From positions 124,001 to 188,000 of the forward strand of contig NZ_VANR01000007.1 of NCBI RefSeq assembly GCF_005885675.1: 64,000 nucleotides of DNA. Reading direction: 5' to 3'. Origin of the DNA: Polaribacter aestuariivivens. Its GTDB lineage: Bacteria > Bacteroidota > Bacteroidia > Flavobacteriales > Flavobacteriaceae. Position 1 is the stretch's first letter, and every line of letters starts with the position of its first letter. The notes beneath the pieces are model-generated. The model was given only the letters and a program-made list of their open reading frames with translations. It did not search any database and had not been told where the DNA came from. Below are positions 16,588 to 25,206 of the stretch, piece after piece. The position numbers were made by a program, and so were the translations under genes.

Positions 16588-16595
16588 TATCTTTG
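16588..16595 (+). promoter_or_regulatory. -7 promoter box TATCTTTG at the edge of the dispersed repeat
   Basis: Exact TAnnTTTG 17 nt before the ATG at 16613. The place where a -33 element would sit (about 16563-16567, CTTTAG) lies inside the repeat end. Confidence 0.6.
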
Positions 16596-16612
16596 CAATC
16601 GAAAACAAAGAT

Positions 16613-17971
16613 ATGAACTACGCAAAAAATATATTAGAAACTATTGGAAACACTCCACTAGTAAAATTGAATGTTTTAACCAAAGATTTACCTTGTTTAG
16701 TACTTTCTAAATACGAAACATTTAATCCAGGAAATTCTGTAAAAGATAGAATGGCATTGCAAATGATAGAAGACGCAGAAGCAGATGGACGTTTAAAACC
16801 TGGAGGAACCATTATAGAAGGTACATCTGGAAACACAGGAATGGGTTTGGCTTTAGCTGCAATTGTAAAAGGTTATAAATGTGTTTTTGTAATGGCAGAC
16901 AAACAATCAAAAGAAAAAATAGATATTTTAAGAGCAGTTGGAGCAGAGGTTGTTGTTTGTCCAACAAATGTAGAGCCTACAGATCCAAGATCATATTATT
17001 CAGTTTCTAAACGTTTGGGTGAAGAAATTCCGAATTCTTGGTATGTGAATCAATATGATAATCCAAGTAATTGCAAAGCACATTATTTAAGTACAGGACC
17101 AGAAATTTGGGAACAAACTGAAGGAAAAGTAACTCATTTTGTAGTTGGAGTAGGAACTGGTGGAACAATTTCAGGAGTAGGTTCTTATTTAAAATCTAAA
17201 AATCCGAATATTAAAATTTGGGGAATTGATACATATGGATCTGTTTTTAAAAAATATCATGAAACAGGTATTTTTGACGAAAATGAAATTTACCCATACA
17301 TCACAGAAGGAATTGGAGAAGACATTTTACCAAAAAATGTAAACTTTGATGTTATTGATGGTTTTACAAAAGTAACCGATAAAGATGCTGCAATTTTTAC
17401 CCAACGTTTGGCAAAAGAAGAAGGTATGTTTTTAGGGAATTCTGCTGGAGCAGCTGTAAAAGGTTTGTTGCAGTTAAAAGAACATTTTACAAAAGACGAT
17501 GTTGTTGTGGTGTTGTTTCACGATCATGGAAGTAGGTATGTGGGTAAAATGTTTAATAACGACTGGATGCGTGATAGAGGTTTTGTAGAGGAAGATATTA
17601 AAACAGCTGCAGATTTAGTTGAAAGTCATAACGATAAACCTTTACTTTCTGTACAAACAGAAGAATTGGTTTCACATGCTATTGAGCGTATGAAAAGTTT
17701 AAAAATATCTCAGCTTCCTGTAAAAGATGTAAATGGTTTTGTGGGTTCTTTAGATGAATCTGTATTAATACATCATTTTATGAGTGATAAAAATATTGCA
17801 GATAAACCTGTAAAAGAAATTATGGGAAAACCTTATCCTGTAGTAAAAAAATCTGCTAAATTAGAGGAGATTTCTAAATTGATAAGTAAAGAAAATCAAG
17901 CTGTTTTGGTAGATTTAGAAAATGGAAACCATCAGATTATAACAAAATATGATATTATTAGTGCTATCTAA
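16613..17971 (+). CDS. PLP-dependent cysteine/cystathionine synthase with two CBS domains
   Basis: 452 residues. The N-terminal fold-type II PLP domain (about 1-320) has the PLP lysine at K44 in NPGNSVKDR and the phosphate loop EGTSGNTGMG near 70. The C-terminal 120 residues hold two CBS motifs, a regulatory pair that binds adenosyl ligands in related proteins. This layout is that of cystathionine beta-synthase (serine plus homocysteine) but also of CBS-fused O-acetylserine sulfhydrylases, so the substrate is open. Cytoplasmic. Monocistronic, with its own promoter box and a strong terminator at 18030-18060. Confidence 0.9.
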   Translation: MNYAKNILETIGNTPLVKLNVLTKDLPCLVLSKYETFNPGNSVKDRMALQMIEDAEADGRLKPGGTIIEGTSGNTGMGLALAAIVKGYKCVFVMADKQSKEKIDILRAVGAEVVVCPTNVEPTDPRSYYSVSKRLGEEIPNSWYVNQYDNPSNCKAHYLSTGPEIWEQTEGKVTHFVVGVGTGGTISGVGSYLKSKNPNIKIWGIDTYGSVFKKYHETGIFDENEIYPYITEGIGEDILPKNVNFDVIDGFTKVTDKDAAIFTQRLAKEEGMFLGNSAGAAVKGLLQLKEHFTKDDVVVVLFHDHGSRYVGKMFNNDWMRDRGFVEEDIKTAADLVESHNDKPLLSVQTEELVSHAIERMKSLKISQLPVKDVNGFVGSLDESVLIHHFMSDKNIADKPVKEIMGKPYPVVKKSAKLEEISKLISKENQAVLVDLENGNHQIITKYDIISAI

Positions 17972-18029
17972 GTAGTAGTTAAATACTAAATACTATCAGT
18001 CTATTTTAAGTAACGATTTTTAATAAATC

Positions 18030-18060
18030 AAAAAACCATCTCTTTCGAGATGGTTTTTTT
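18030..18060 (+). terminator. Intrinsic terminator after the cysteine/cystathionine synthase gene
   Basis: AAAAAACCATCTC-TTTC-GAGATGGTTTTTTT, a 13-bp stem with a tetraloop and T tract. Confidence 0.9.
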
Positions 18061-18087
18061 AACTAACTAATTCAAATAATTTACACA

Positions 18088-18147
18088 ATGAAAGAGGTTT
18101 ACTACGTCTCTTCGAAATGTATTTTACAAGCATCGTGCCAAAAATGA
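18088..18147 (+). CDS. Possible 19-codon microprotein between two terminators
   Basis: ATG at 18088 opens a 19-codon frame ending in TGA (peptide begins MKEVYYVSSKC and holds two Cys). It is noticeably GC-richer than the surrounding spacer and lies between the terminators at 18030-18060 and 18204-18227, a 323-bp gap without other genes. No clear ribosome-binding site or promoter box was seen. It may be chance. Confidence 0.2.
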   Translation: MKEVYYVSSKCILQASCQK

Positions 18148-18203
18148 TTTTTATAAATAAAATTGCTATTTTTTTTATAATTTTTATATTTCTTTAACAA
18201 AAA

Positions 18204-18227
18204 AACGATTCCTGAAAAGGAATCGTT
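18204..18227 (-). terminator. Intrinsic terminator after lipA
   Basis: AACGATTCC-N6-GGAATCGTT, followed on the minus strand by a T run (plus-strand A run at 18199-18205). It is 68 nt beyond the lipA stop. Confidence 0.8.
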
Positions 18228-18294
18228 AGTATTTGGTGTATTTTGTTATTGATTATAATTGTTTTTCTTGAAAAATTTATCAACCTAAAAAGAT

Positions 18295-19164
18295 TTACTT
18301 AGCGTGTTTATGTGCTTTGTAAGAAGAACGAACTAAAGCGCCACTTTCAACATACATAAAGCCCATTTCTAATCCTATGGTTTCGTATTTTTTAAATTGT
18401 TCTGGAGTTATAAATTCTTTAACAGGTAAATGCATTTTTGTTGGTTGCAAATATTGACCAATAGTTATGATGTCGCAATTTACTCCACGCAAATCTTTCA
18501 TGGTTTGTATAACTTCCTCTTCAGTTTCACCCAAACCTAACATTAAACCAGTTTTGGTACGCATTCCGTTTTCTTTTAAGTATTTTAAAACACCTAAACT
18601 TCTATCATACTTTGCTTGAATTCTAACTTCACGTGTTAATCTTCTTACAGTTTCCATGTTGTGAGAAACTACTTCAGGAGCAACTTCAATAATTCTATCT
18701 ATTTGCTTAGTGTTTCCTTGAAAATCTGGAATTAAAGTTTCTAATGTGGTATTTGGGTTTGCTCTACGAATCGCATCTACAGTTTCAGCCCAAATAATAG
18801 AACCTCCATCTTTTAAATCATCTCTATCTACAGAAGTAATTACAGCATGTTTAATGCTCATAATTTTTATAGAACGTGCTACTTTTTCTGGTTCATCCCA
18901 TTCTACAGTTTCCGGTCTTCCAGTTTTAACACCGCAAAAACCACAAGAGCGTGTACAAATATTTCCAAGAATCATAAAGGTTGCAGTTCCTTCTCCCCAA
19001 CATTCGCCCATGTTTGGACAACTTCCACTTGTACAAATGGTATTTAGTTTGTATTTGTCTACTAAACCTCTTAATTCCGTATATTTTTTACCAACAGGTA
19101 ATTTAACACGCAACCATTTTGGTTTTTTTGGTCTTTCAGGAAGGATTACAGAGTCTACAGCCAT
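18295..19164 (-). CDS. lipA: Lipoyl synthase
   Basis: 289 residues, full length. The radical-SAM motif is CTRSCGFC near residue 68. The auxiliary cluster cysteines lie in [12 protein letters not shown] near 43-54, and the C-terminal RSSY supplies the Ser ligand. LipA inserts two sulfurs into octanoyl groups on lipoyl domains, which are the substrates of the lpdA product elsewhere in this window. Monocistronic, with its own -7 box. Confidence 0.97.
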   Translation of the reverse strand: MAVDSVILPERPKKPKWLRVKLPVGKKYTELRGLVDKYKLNTICTSGSCPNMGECWGEGTATFMILGNICTRSCGFCGVKTGRPETVEWDEPEKVARSIKIMSIKHAVITSVDRDDLKDGGSIIWAETVDAIRRANPNTTLETLIPDFQGNTKQIDRIIEVAPEVVSHNMETVRRLTREVRIQAKYDRSLGVLKYLKENGMRTKTGLMLGLGETEEEVIQTMKDLRGVNCDIITIGQYLQPTKMHLPVKEFITPEQFKKYETIGLEMGFMYVESGALVRSSYKAHKHAK

Positions 19165-19184
19165 TTTCTTTCTTTATTAGATTG

Positions 19185-19192
19185 CAAATTTA
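19185..19192 (-). promoter_or_regulatory. -7 promoter box TAAATTTG for lipA
   Basis: Exact TAnnTTTG on the minus strand, 20 nt before the lipA ATG. Confidence 0.55.
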
Positions 19193-19204
19193 CAAAGAAA
19201 AGAT

Positions 19205-20425
19205 TTAAATATTCGTTAAAAACCAAATACTAAACCCTATTAAAAATAGAATGCCAACAATGCTTAATGTTTTTAAATAAATTCCTGGTTGATGTTCTTT
19301 AGGGGTATGTTTTCCTGTGATTAAAATATAGTTTAAAATGGCATAAAAGGGTGCTGTTAAAAAAGATAATATAGTAGCTATTTTTACTAAAAGCCCCATA
19401 TCATCCATAAAATATTTTAAAATTAAAAAAGTACCCGCAAATAAAAATACAATCCAAAACCAGTAACCATATTTTAATTTTTTATTGAATAATAATTTTG
19501 AGGTTTTATTCATGGCTCTTGGTGAAGCATCTAAGGTTGTAATTGTAGTACTAAACATGGTGGTAAAAGCTGCAATTGCAATAAAAATATATGAAAATTC
19601 ACCTAAGTTTTTAGTGTATAGGTTTATCAATTGAGAGGCAAAAACAGTACCTTTATTAGAAAAGGTTTCACCAGATTTATACATTACCAAAGCTCCTAAA
19701 AGTACAAAGCAAATTCCTAGAAAAAGTGTTCCTAAATAACCAATGTTAAAGTCGAAAATGGCATCTTTTGGTTTTGTTTTTATTACAGTTAGTTTGTCTT
19801 TTTCAACAGACCAAATAGAGTGCCATATAGAAATATCTAATGGCGCAGGCATCCAACCTAAAAAAGCAATTAAAAAAGTGATTTCTACAGTACCAGAAGG
19901 TAAAATTTGTGTAACATCAAAAGCTTCTTTGGTACTAAAAAGTGCTACTAAAACTGCAATTATGGTGCTAATTGTTAAAATAACAATGATGTATTTCATT
20001 AAATTATCTAACAGTTTATATTTACCAACCACTAAAAAAAATAAACTTACAATTAGTAAAATGGTAGACCATAATACCAAATCGTTTGTGAAGCCAAAAA
20101 GCTGTGAAGCCAAACCAGCAGTAACAATAGTTACAGCAGCTTGAATGGTAAACATTGTTGCAAAGTTTATAATATAATACGCAATTAAAACGCCTTTGCC
20201 TAATTTGCGATAACCATCTAACAATGTTTCACCTGTAGCTGTTGCATAACGTGGACCAAATTGAAAAAACGGATATTTAATAATATGCACCAACAACAAA
20301 GCCCATAACAAACCAAAACCAAATTCTGCACCTGCTTTTGTAGATTGCACCAAATGCGAAACTCCAATTGCTGCACCTGCAAATAATAAACCTGGTCCTA
20401 TAGATTGTAAAAAGGATTTTTTCAT
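19205..20425 (-). CDS. Divergent Nramp-family metal transporter lacking the canonical DPGN site
   Basis: About 406 residues with eleven or so membrane helices. The start SIGPGLLFAGAAIGVSHLVQSTKAGA aligns with Nramp helix 1, but the metal-binding DPGN motif is absent (GVSHLVQS at about 21-28). The helix 6 region is GWMPAPLDISIWHS instead of the MPH motif. Canonical Nramps move Mn2+ or Fe2+ with protons; relatives with changed sites carry other ions, such as Mg2+ in NRMTs. I start it at ATG 20425, 2 nt after the preceding stop; a frame-compatible start at 20443 would overlap that gene. Confidence 0.85.
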   Translation of the reverse strand: MKKSFLQSIGPGLLFAGAAIGVSHLVQSTKAGAEFGFGLLWALLLVHIIKYPFFQFGPRYATATGETLLDGYRKLGKGVLIAYYIINFATMFTIQAAVTIVTAGLASQLFGFTNDLVLWSTILLIVSLFFLVVGKYKLLDNLMKYIIVILTISTIIAVLVALFSTKEAFDVTQILPSGTVEITFLIAFLGWMPAPLDISIWHSIWSVEKDKLTVIKTKPKDAIFDFNIGYLGTLFLGICFVLLGALVMYKSGETFSNKGTVFASQLINLYTKNLGEFSYIFIAIAAFTTMFSTTITTLDASPRAMNKTSKLLFNKKLKYGYWFWIVFLFAGTFLILKYFMDDMGLLVKIATILSFLTAPFYAILNYILITGKHTPKEHQPGIYLKTLSIVGILFLIGFSIWFLTNI

Positions 20426-20427
20426 AG

Positions 20428-20871
20428 TTATTCCATTTTCCAATTTTTATTAGCAATTGAAATACACTTTAAAAGTAATTTATTATCAGATTTTACAACA
20501 GAAATTAAACGACTCACTTTCTCTAAACATTTTCTGTTTTTGGACCAAATAGCTATTCCTTCTGCTTCATCGTCAAATCTAATTTGAGTTAAGATTTTAT
20601 CATCAGATAATTTAATTGCACCGTAAATAATTCCTGACCAACTTGCGCCACCAGACTGATAGCCTTTATTTTTTAAAAATTCCATATGAGAATCCTTTTC
20701 ATAAACATCATAGTAATCCAATCTGTATTCATTTTCAATTTTATGAATTTGACCTCGGGGAATAATGTTATTATCTATTAAAGCTTTTACAAGTTCTGGT
20801 GATTTTTCTTCTTGGCTAGTACAACTAAAAACAAATAATGAAAAAAGAATTAAAATTATACCTTTCTTCAT
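20428..20871 (-). CDS. Small lipoprotein of unknown function
   Basis: 147 residues. Signal peptide with lipobox FVFSC at residues 13-17, so it is a membrane-anchored lipoprotein. The mature part is mixed alpha/beta with no recognised domain. It sits 2 nt after the ECF sigma gene and just before the Nramp gene on the same strand, so it is probably part of a transcript running 22753 to 19205. An envelope role under control of that sigma factor is an inference only. Confidence 0.7.
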   Translation of the reverse strand: MKKGIILILFSLFVFSCTSQEEKSPELVKALIDNNIIPRGQIHKIENEYRLDYYDVYEKDSHMEFLKNKGYQSGGASWSGIIYGAIKLSDDKILTQIRFDDEAEGIAIWSKNRKCLEKVSRLISVVKSDNKLLLKCISIANKNWKME

Positions 20872-20873
20872 AA

Positions 20874-21437
20874 CTAACTTCTTTTAATAATCTCCGATAA
20901 CAACTTTTTAGCACGTAAAAGTTTTACTTTTACGTTGTTCATAGGTTCATTAATTTGTTCAGAAATTTCTTTATAACTTAATTCTTGAAAGTATCGTAAT
21001 TGAATGACTTCTTGGTATTTAGGTTTTAATTGCTTGATGTCTCTTAACAATTTTGCCAAATTTTGTTCTCTAATAATTTTGTCTTCAGGTGTTGGGTTTT
21101 CATCAACCACTAAAAAAACTTTATCTTCTTGCTCTTTAGTAGTTTCTACAGAAATAGAACTGTTTTTCTTACGAAGTAAATCGATATGAACATTTTTAGA
21201 AATAGTAATTAACCAAGTTTTAAAAACATATTTATCATCAAAAGTGTGTATTTTATCAAATGCTTTCGAAAAAGTTTGAATGACAATATCTTCTGCGTCG
21301 TTTTCACTTTTCGTTCGCTTTAATTGATAGTTGTAAACATCTGCCCAAAAGGAATTCAATAAAAACCGAAATGCAGCTTGACTTCCGTTTTTTGCTTTCG
21401 TAATATTTTGTTCGATGTTGTTTTTATCTATTTCCAA
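20874..21437 (-). CDS. ECF-type RNA polymerase sigma factor
   Basis: 187 residues. Sigma region 2 (about 20-90; DAEDIVIQTFSKAF and the TWLITISKNVHIDLLRKK DNA-melting segment) and region 4 (about 125-180; PKYQEVIQLRYFQELSYKEISEQI). No anti-sigma gene is adjacent. The start overlaps the glycosyltransferase gene by 10 nt, so the two are translationally coupled. Confidence 0.9.
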   Translation of the reverse strand: MEIDKNNIEQNITKAKNGSQAAFRFLLNSFWADVYNYQLKRTKSENDAEDIVIQTFSKAFDKIHTFDDKYVFKTWLITISKNVHIDLLRKKNSSISVETTKEQEDKVFLVVDENPTPEDKIIREQNLAKLLRDIKQLKPKYQEVIQLRYFQELSYKEISEQINEPMNNVKVKLLRAKKLLSEIIKRS

Positions 21438-22534
21438 TGATTTGGTTTTGATATCAAATTTGTCATAAATATACTAAATTGAAATAATAATAGTCCAATT
21501 TCCAGAAAAGGTAATAAAACAACAATATTGGTTTCCTTCATTTTTTTTGCTGAAAAACCAACAACTAAAAACTGAACAAAATAATATAAAATTAAAATTG
21601 ATAAGATAATTTTCCAAGGATAAAAGAAAAACAAAATACTTGCTAATAGTAAACAAAACACTTTGGAAATGAAAAATAAACCCAATAAAAATTGATATTG
21701 AATTTTATAGTAATTAGCGGTTGAAATATGACGTCTTTTTTGCTGAAACCATTTAGTAAACGAAGTAGGAGCAATGGATTCAGTAAAGCTATTATTTGAA
21801 GTACAAATTGTAGTATTATTTTTATTTGCAGCATCTTGTATGAATAAATCATCGTCACCAGATTTCACTTGTATGTGATTTATAAAACCTTTTACATTAA
21901 AAAACTCTGTTTTTTTGTAAGCTAAATTTCTACCAACAGCCATATATGGAGCACCTAATTTGGCATAGCTAAAATACTGTATGGCAGTTAATAATGTTTC
22001 AAAACGTACAAATAAATTTACCAAAGATTTTTCTTTTTTATATTTTCCATAACCTAAAACAATCGATTTTTCTGAAGAAAATTTTTTGCTCATCTCCGTA
22101 ATCCAATTTTTAGAAACTGGTTTACAATCGGCATCTGTAAATAATAAATGTTCGTTTTTTGAAGCTTTTATACCTAATGTTAATGCGTATTTTTTATTGC
22201 CCCAAAAAGCTTCTGTATTTTCTACATTAATTAATTTTATGTTTGTGTGTTTTGCTTTGAATGCTTCCATAACATCTTGAGTTTCATCAGAAGAAGCATC
22301 ATTTATCAGTACAATTTCAAAATCGGAATAATTTTGAGCAATAATGTAAGGAAGAAATTTTTGAAGATTTTTAGCCTCGTTTTTAGCACAAATAATTACA
22401 GAAATAGGAGTTTCATTAACTGGTTTTTCTGATTGTTTTTTATCAGAAAATAAAAAAGACGTAAAAAAAAGATAATATGTGATTTGTATGCCTGCAAAAA
22501 CTACAAAGGCGTAGAAAAGTACAGGTAATATCAT
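21428..22534 (-). CDS. GT2-family membrane glycosyltransferase
   Basis: 368 residues. N-terminal helix, then the GT-A domain (about 40-270) with SVIICAKNEAKNL, INDASSDET, the DAD metal site (FTDADCKP), a later DDD (GDDDLF) and the QKRRH motif (Q/RxxRW-like). Two to three C-terminal helices follow. It transfers a sugar to a lipid or polymer at the inner face of the membrane; the product is unknown. It is the second gene of the unit beginning at 22753. Confidence 0.9.
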   Translation of the reverse strand: MILPVLFYAFVVFAGIQITYYLFFTSFLFSDKKQSEKPVNETPISVIICAKNEAKNLQKFLPYIIAQNYSDFEIVLINDASSDETQDVMEAFKAKHTNIKLINVENTEAFWGNKKYALTLGIKASKNEHLLFTDADCKPVSKNWITEMSKKFSSEKSIVLGYGKYKKEKSLVNLFVRFETLLTAIQYFSYAKLGAPYMAVGRNLAYKKTEFFNVKGFINHIQVKSGDDDLFIQDAANKNNTTICTSNNSFTESIAPTSFTKWFQQKRRHISTANYYKIQYQFLLGLFFISKVFCLLLASILFFFYPWKIILSILILYYFVQFLVVGFSAKKMKETNIVVLLPFLEIGLLLFQFSIFMTNLISKPNHWK

Positions 22535-22549
22535 AAATAAAATATGGAA

Positions 22550-22753
22550 TTAGTTATGTTGAGGTTCAGAACAATTTTCGAACTGATCTGGGGTTTTTCC
22601 ACAAAAACCACAAGCTTCACCTTCTTGATTTAACATAGGGTTTTGGCTAGCGCAAGTTCCTGCAAATTTACCATCTTTTTTTGCCCAAATTTTTATGGCA
22701 ATTCCAACAACAGCAAATGCTAATAAACCTAAAGTGATAAAAAATAATTTCAT
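22550..22753 (-). CDS. Small Cys-containing membrane protein conserved in flavobacteria
   Basis: 67 residues: one N-terminal membrane helix (about 3-22) and a short soluble tail with Cys residues in GTCASQNPML, EACGFCGK and ENCSEP. A metal- or redox-binding tail is likely. It is the first gene of the unit leading into the GT2 and ECF sigma genes, with an exact -7 box upstream. Recognised only as a conserved small membrane or secreted protein; function unknown. Confidence 0.7.
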   Translation of the reverse strand: MKLFFITLGLLAFAVVGIAIKIWAKKDGKFAGTCASQNPMLNQEGEACGFCGKTPDQFENCSEPQHN

Positions 22754-22770
22754 AAAATATAATTGTTTTA

Positions 22771-22778
22771 CAAAGATA
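22771..22778 (-). promoter_or_regulatory. -7 promoter box TATCTTTG
   Basis: Exact TAnnTTTG on the minus strand, 17 nt before the ATG at 22753. It probably drives the unit of small membrane protein, glycosyltransferase, sigma factor, lipoprotein and Nramp. Confidence 0.6.
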
Positions 22779-22853
22779 CAAAAACTAACTATTTTCTTTT
22801 GAGAATTTTCTCTTTAAATCAATTATTAAAGAGATTTCAAATAAGTATAATTG

Positions 22854-23861
22854 CTAAATAACATTCACTTCAATTTCTAAAGCAATTCCGAAGTTTTTTA
22901 GAACTGTTTTTTGAATTTTTTGCGCAAGCTGATAAATTTCTTTACCAGAAGCGTTTCCATAATTTACCAAAACCAATGCTTGTTTTTTATGTACACCTGC
23001 ATCATCAAAACGTTTTCCTTTAAAACCACTTTGTTCAACTAACCAACCAGCAGGAACTTTTATTTCATTTTCAGAAACATTGTAACTTGGTATATTTGAG
23101 TGTTTTTTTTGAAGTTCTAAAAACTGTTCTTTGGAAATTACAGGATTTTTAAAAAAACTACCACTGTTTCCAATTTCTTTTGGATCAGGAAGTTTTGATT
23201 TTCTGATGGCAATAACAGCGTCAGAAATATTTTTTAAAGTTGGTTTTGTAATATTTTTAGAAGCTAATTCAGTTTCTATGGCTCCGTAAGAAGTATTTAA
23301 TTGATGATTTTTTTTTGTCAATTTAAAACTCACAGCAGTTAAAATTACTTTTCCTTTTAATTCATTTTTAAAAATGGAATTTCGATATCCAAATTGGCAC
23401 TGTTCATTAGAAAAAGTAATTCTCTTTCCAGTTTCAATTTCAATAGCTTCTACTTTTGTAATGGTATCTTTGACTTCCACTCCGTAAGCTCCAATATTTT
23501 GAATTGGACATGTACCAACATTTCCAGGAATTAAAGATAAATTTTCAATTCCACCATAATTTTCAGCAATACAAAAAAGTACAAAATCATGCCAATTTTC
23601 GCCGGCATTTACTGTGATGTATACAAAATTATCATCTTCATTATCAATAGAAATGCCTTTTATATCAATATGAACAACTAATTTTTCAATATCTTTTGTA
23701 AGTAGCATATTACTTCCTCCAGAAATTAAAAAAAGATTTTTTTCAATCTTTAAAAGTTGCTGTAAATCGTAATAAGAGGTAATAGAAACAAAACGTTTGG
23801 CATTTACAGAAATACCAAACGTGTTGTAATTTTTAAGCGATATATTTTGTTGAATATTCAA
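22854..23861 (-). CDS. murB: UDP-N-acetylenolpyruvoylglucosamine reductase MurB (type I)
   Basis: 335 residues. FAD-binding SGGSNMLL near 45-52, GENWHDFV, SLIPGNVGTCPIQNIGAYG near 115, YRNSIFK, and the catalytic Ser in GNSGSFFKNP near 230. MurB makes UDP-MurNAc for peptidoglycan in the cytoplasm. It follows the aminotransferase gene directly (stop and start adjacent), so the two form one transcript. Confidence 0.96.
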   Translation of the reverse strand: MNIQQNISLKNYNTFGISVNAKRFVSITSYYDLQQLLKIEKNLFLISGGSNMLLTKDIEKLVVHIDIKGISIDNEDDNFVYITVNAGENWHDFVLFCIAENYGGIENLSLIPGNVGTCPIQNIGAYGVEVKDTITKVEAIEIETGKRITFSNEQCQFGYRNSIFKNELKGKVILTAVSFKLTKKNHQLNTSYGAIETELASKNITKPTLKNISDAVIAIRKSKLPDPKEIGNSGSFFKNPVISKEQFLELQKKHSNIPSYNVSENEIKVPAGWLVEQSGFKGKRFDDAGVHKKQALVLVNYGNASGKEIYQLAQKIQKTVLKNFGIALEIEVNVI

Positions 23862-25052
23862 TTAATCTTTATAAACTTTTAAAGCTTCTTTTAAAATTGA
23901 AATTGCGTCAATTAAACTTTCTTCTTTTAAAACGTACGCAATTCTTATTTGATTTAAGCCTACATTTGGAGTAGAGTAAAATCCTGCTGCAGGTGCAACC
24001 ATAATTGTTTTTCCATCTACTTCAAACGATTCTAAAAGCCATTTTGCAAAATGGTCAGAATTTTTAACTGGTAGTTCTACAATACAATAAAAAGCGCCTT
24101 TTGGTTTTGCTACTTTTACACCATCAATTTTTTGTAACTCTTCAATCAAAGTATTTCTTCTTTTTACATACTCTTCTTTTACTTCATCAAAATAACTTTG
24201 TGGAGTGTCTAAAGCAGCTTCAGAAGCTATTTGCGCTAATGTTGGTGGGCTTAATCTTGCTTGTGCAAATTTAAGAGCAGTACTAATTACTTCTTTATTT
24301 TTTGATACTAAACAACCAATTCTTGCTCCACACATACTGTATCTTTTAGAAACAGAATCTATTACAATTGCATGTTTTTCTAAACCAAAATCGGCTAAAA
24401 TAGAGTGGTGCTTTATACCATCATAAGCAAATTCACGATATACTTCGTCTGCAACTAAAAACAAGTCATGTTTTTTTACGATTGTAGCTAGTTTTTTAAT
24501 TTCTTCTTTGCTGTACAAATAACCAGTTGGGTTTCCAGGGTTACAAATTAAAATAGCTTTTGTTTTTGGTGTAATTAATTTTTCAAACTCTTCAATAGCA
24601 GGTAAAGCAAAATTATTTTCAATTTTAGAAATAACAGGTACAATAGTTACGCCAGAAGCTGTAGAAAAACCATTATAATTCGCATAAAAAGGTTCTGGAA
24701 TAATTACTTCATCATCTGTATCCATAATACTTCCAAAAGCAAAAAGTAATGCCTCAGAACCACCTGTGGTAACAATAATATCATCGTGTTTTACATGAAT
24801 ATCGTGTTTGCTGTAGTACTTAGCAATTTTAGTTCTATATTCTTCAGATCCTTCAGATCTAGAATATTCTATAGTTGTTAAATTACTGTTTGCAACTGCT
24901 TTTAGAGCTACTTCTGGTGTTTTTATATCTGGTTGTCCAATATTTAAATGATAAATTGATTTTCCTTTTTTAGAAGCTATTTCAGCAAAGGGTACCAATT
25001 TTCTTATTGGAGATTCTGGCATTTTTAATCCTTTTTGAGATATTGAAGGCAT
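23862..25052 (-). CDS. Class I/II PLP-dependent aminotransferase (aspartate aminotransferase-like)
   Basis: 396 residues from ATG 25052, the family N-terminus (MPSISQKGLKMPESPIRKL); an in-frame start 22 codons upstream has no support. Fold-type I features: NIGQPDIKTPE, CNPGNPTGYLYSKEE, the ADEVYREFAY Asp, the PLP lysine in SVSKRYSMCGARIG, and the C-terminal RIAYV Arg. Transfers amino groups between an amino acid and 2-oxoglutarate; the exact substrate is open. First gene of a pair with murB. Confidence 0.92.
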   Translation of the reverse strand: MPSISQKGLKMPESPIRKLVPFAEIASKKGKSIYHLNIGQPDIKTPEVALKAVANSNLTTIEYSRSEGSEEYRTKIAKYYSKHDIHVKHDDIIVTTGGSEALLFAFGSIMDTDDEVIIPEPFYANYNGFSTASGVTIVPVISKIENNFALPAIEEFEKLITPKTKAILICNPGNPTGYLYSKEEIKKLATIVKKHDLFLVADEVYREFAYDGIKHHSILADFGLEKHAIVIDSVSKRYSMCGARIGCLVSKNKEVISTALKFAQARLSPPTLAQIASEAALDTPQSYFDEVKEEYVKRRNTLIEELQKIDGVKVAKPKGAFYCIVELPVKNSDHFAKWLLESFEVDGKTIMVAPAAGFYSTPNVGLNQIRIAYVLKEESLIDAISILKEALKVYKD

Positions 25053-25206
25053 ATTTTTGTGTTGAGTTATTATCTCTGCAAATTTGCAAAATTTATTTGA
25101 AACAACACAGCCTAACAAAGGAAACTTAATGGTTAAAAGTTTCCTAAAAATAATTATAATCGAAACTTAAATTGTATTTTTATAAGGTATCTTAAAATTT
25201 ATTTTT

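Noticed and set aside
22809-22834. TCTCTTTAA / TTAAAGAGA inverted repeat downstream of murB
   Set aside because: The stem is weak and AT-rich and is not followed by a T run on the minus strand, so I did not call it a terminator.
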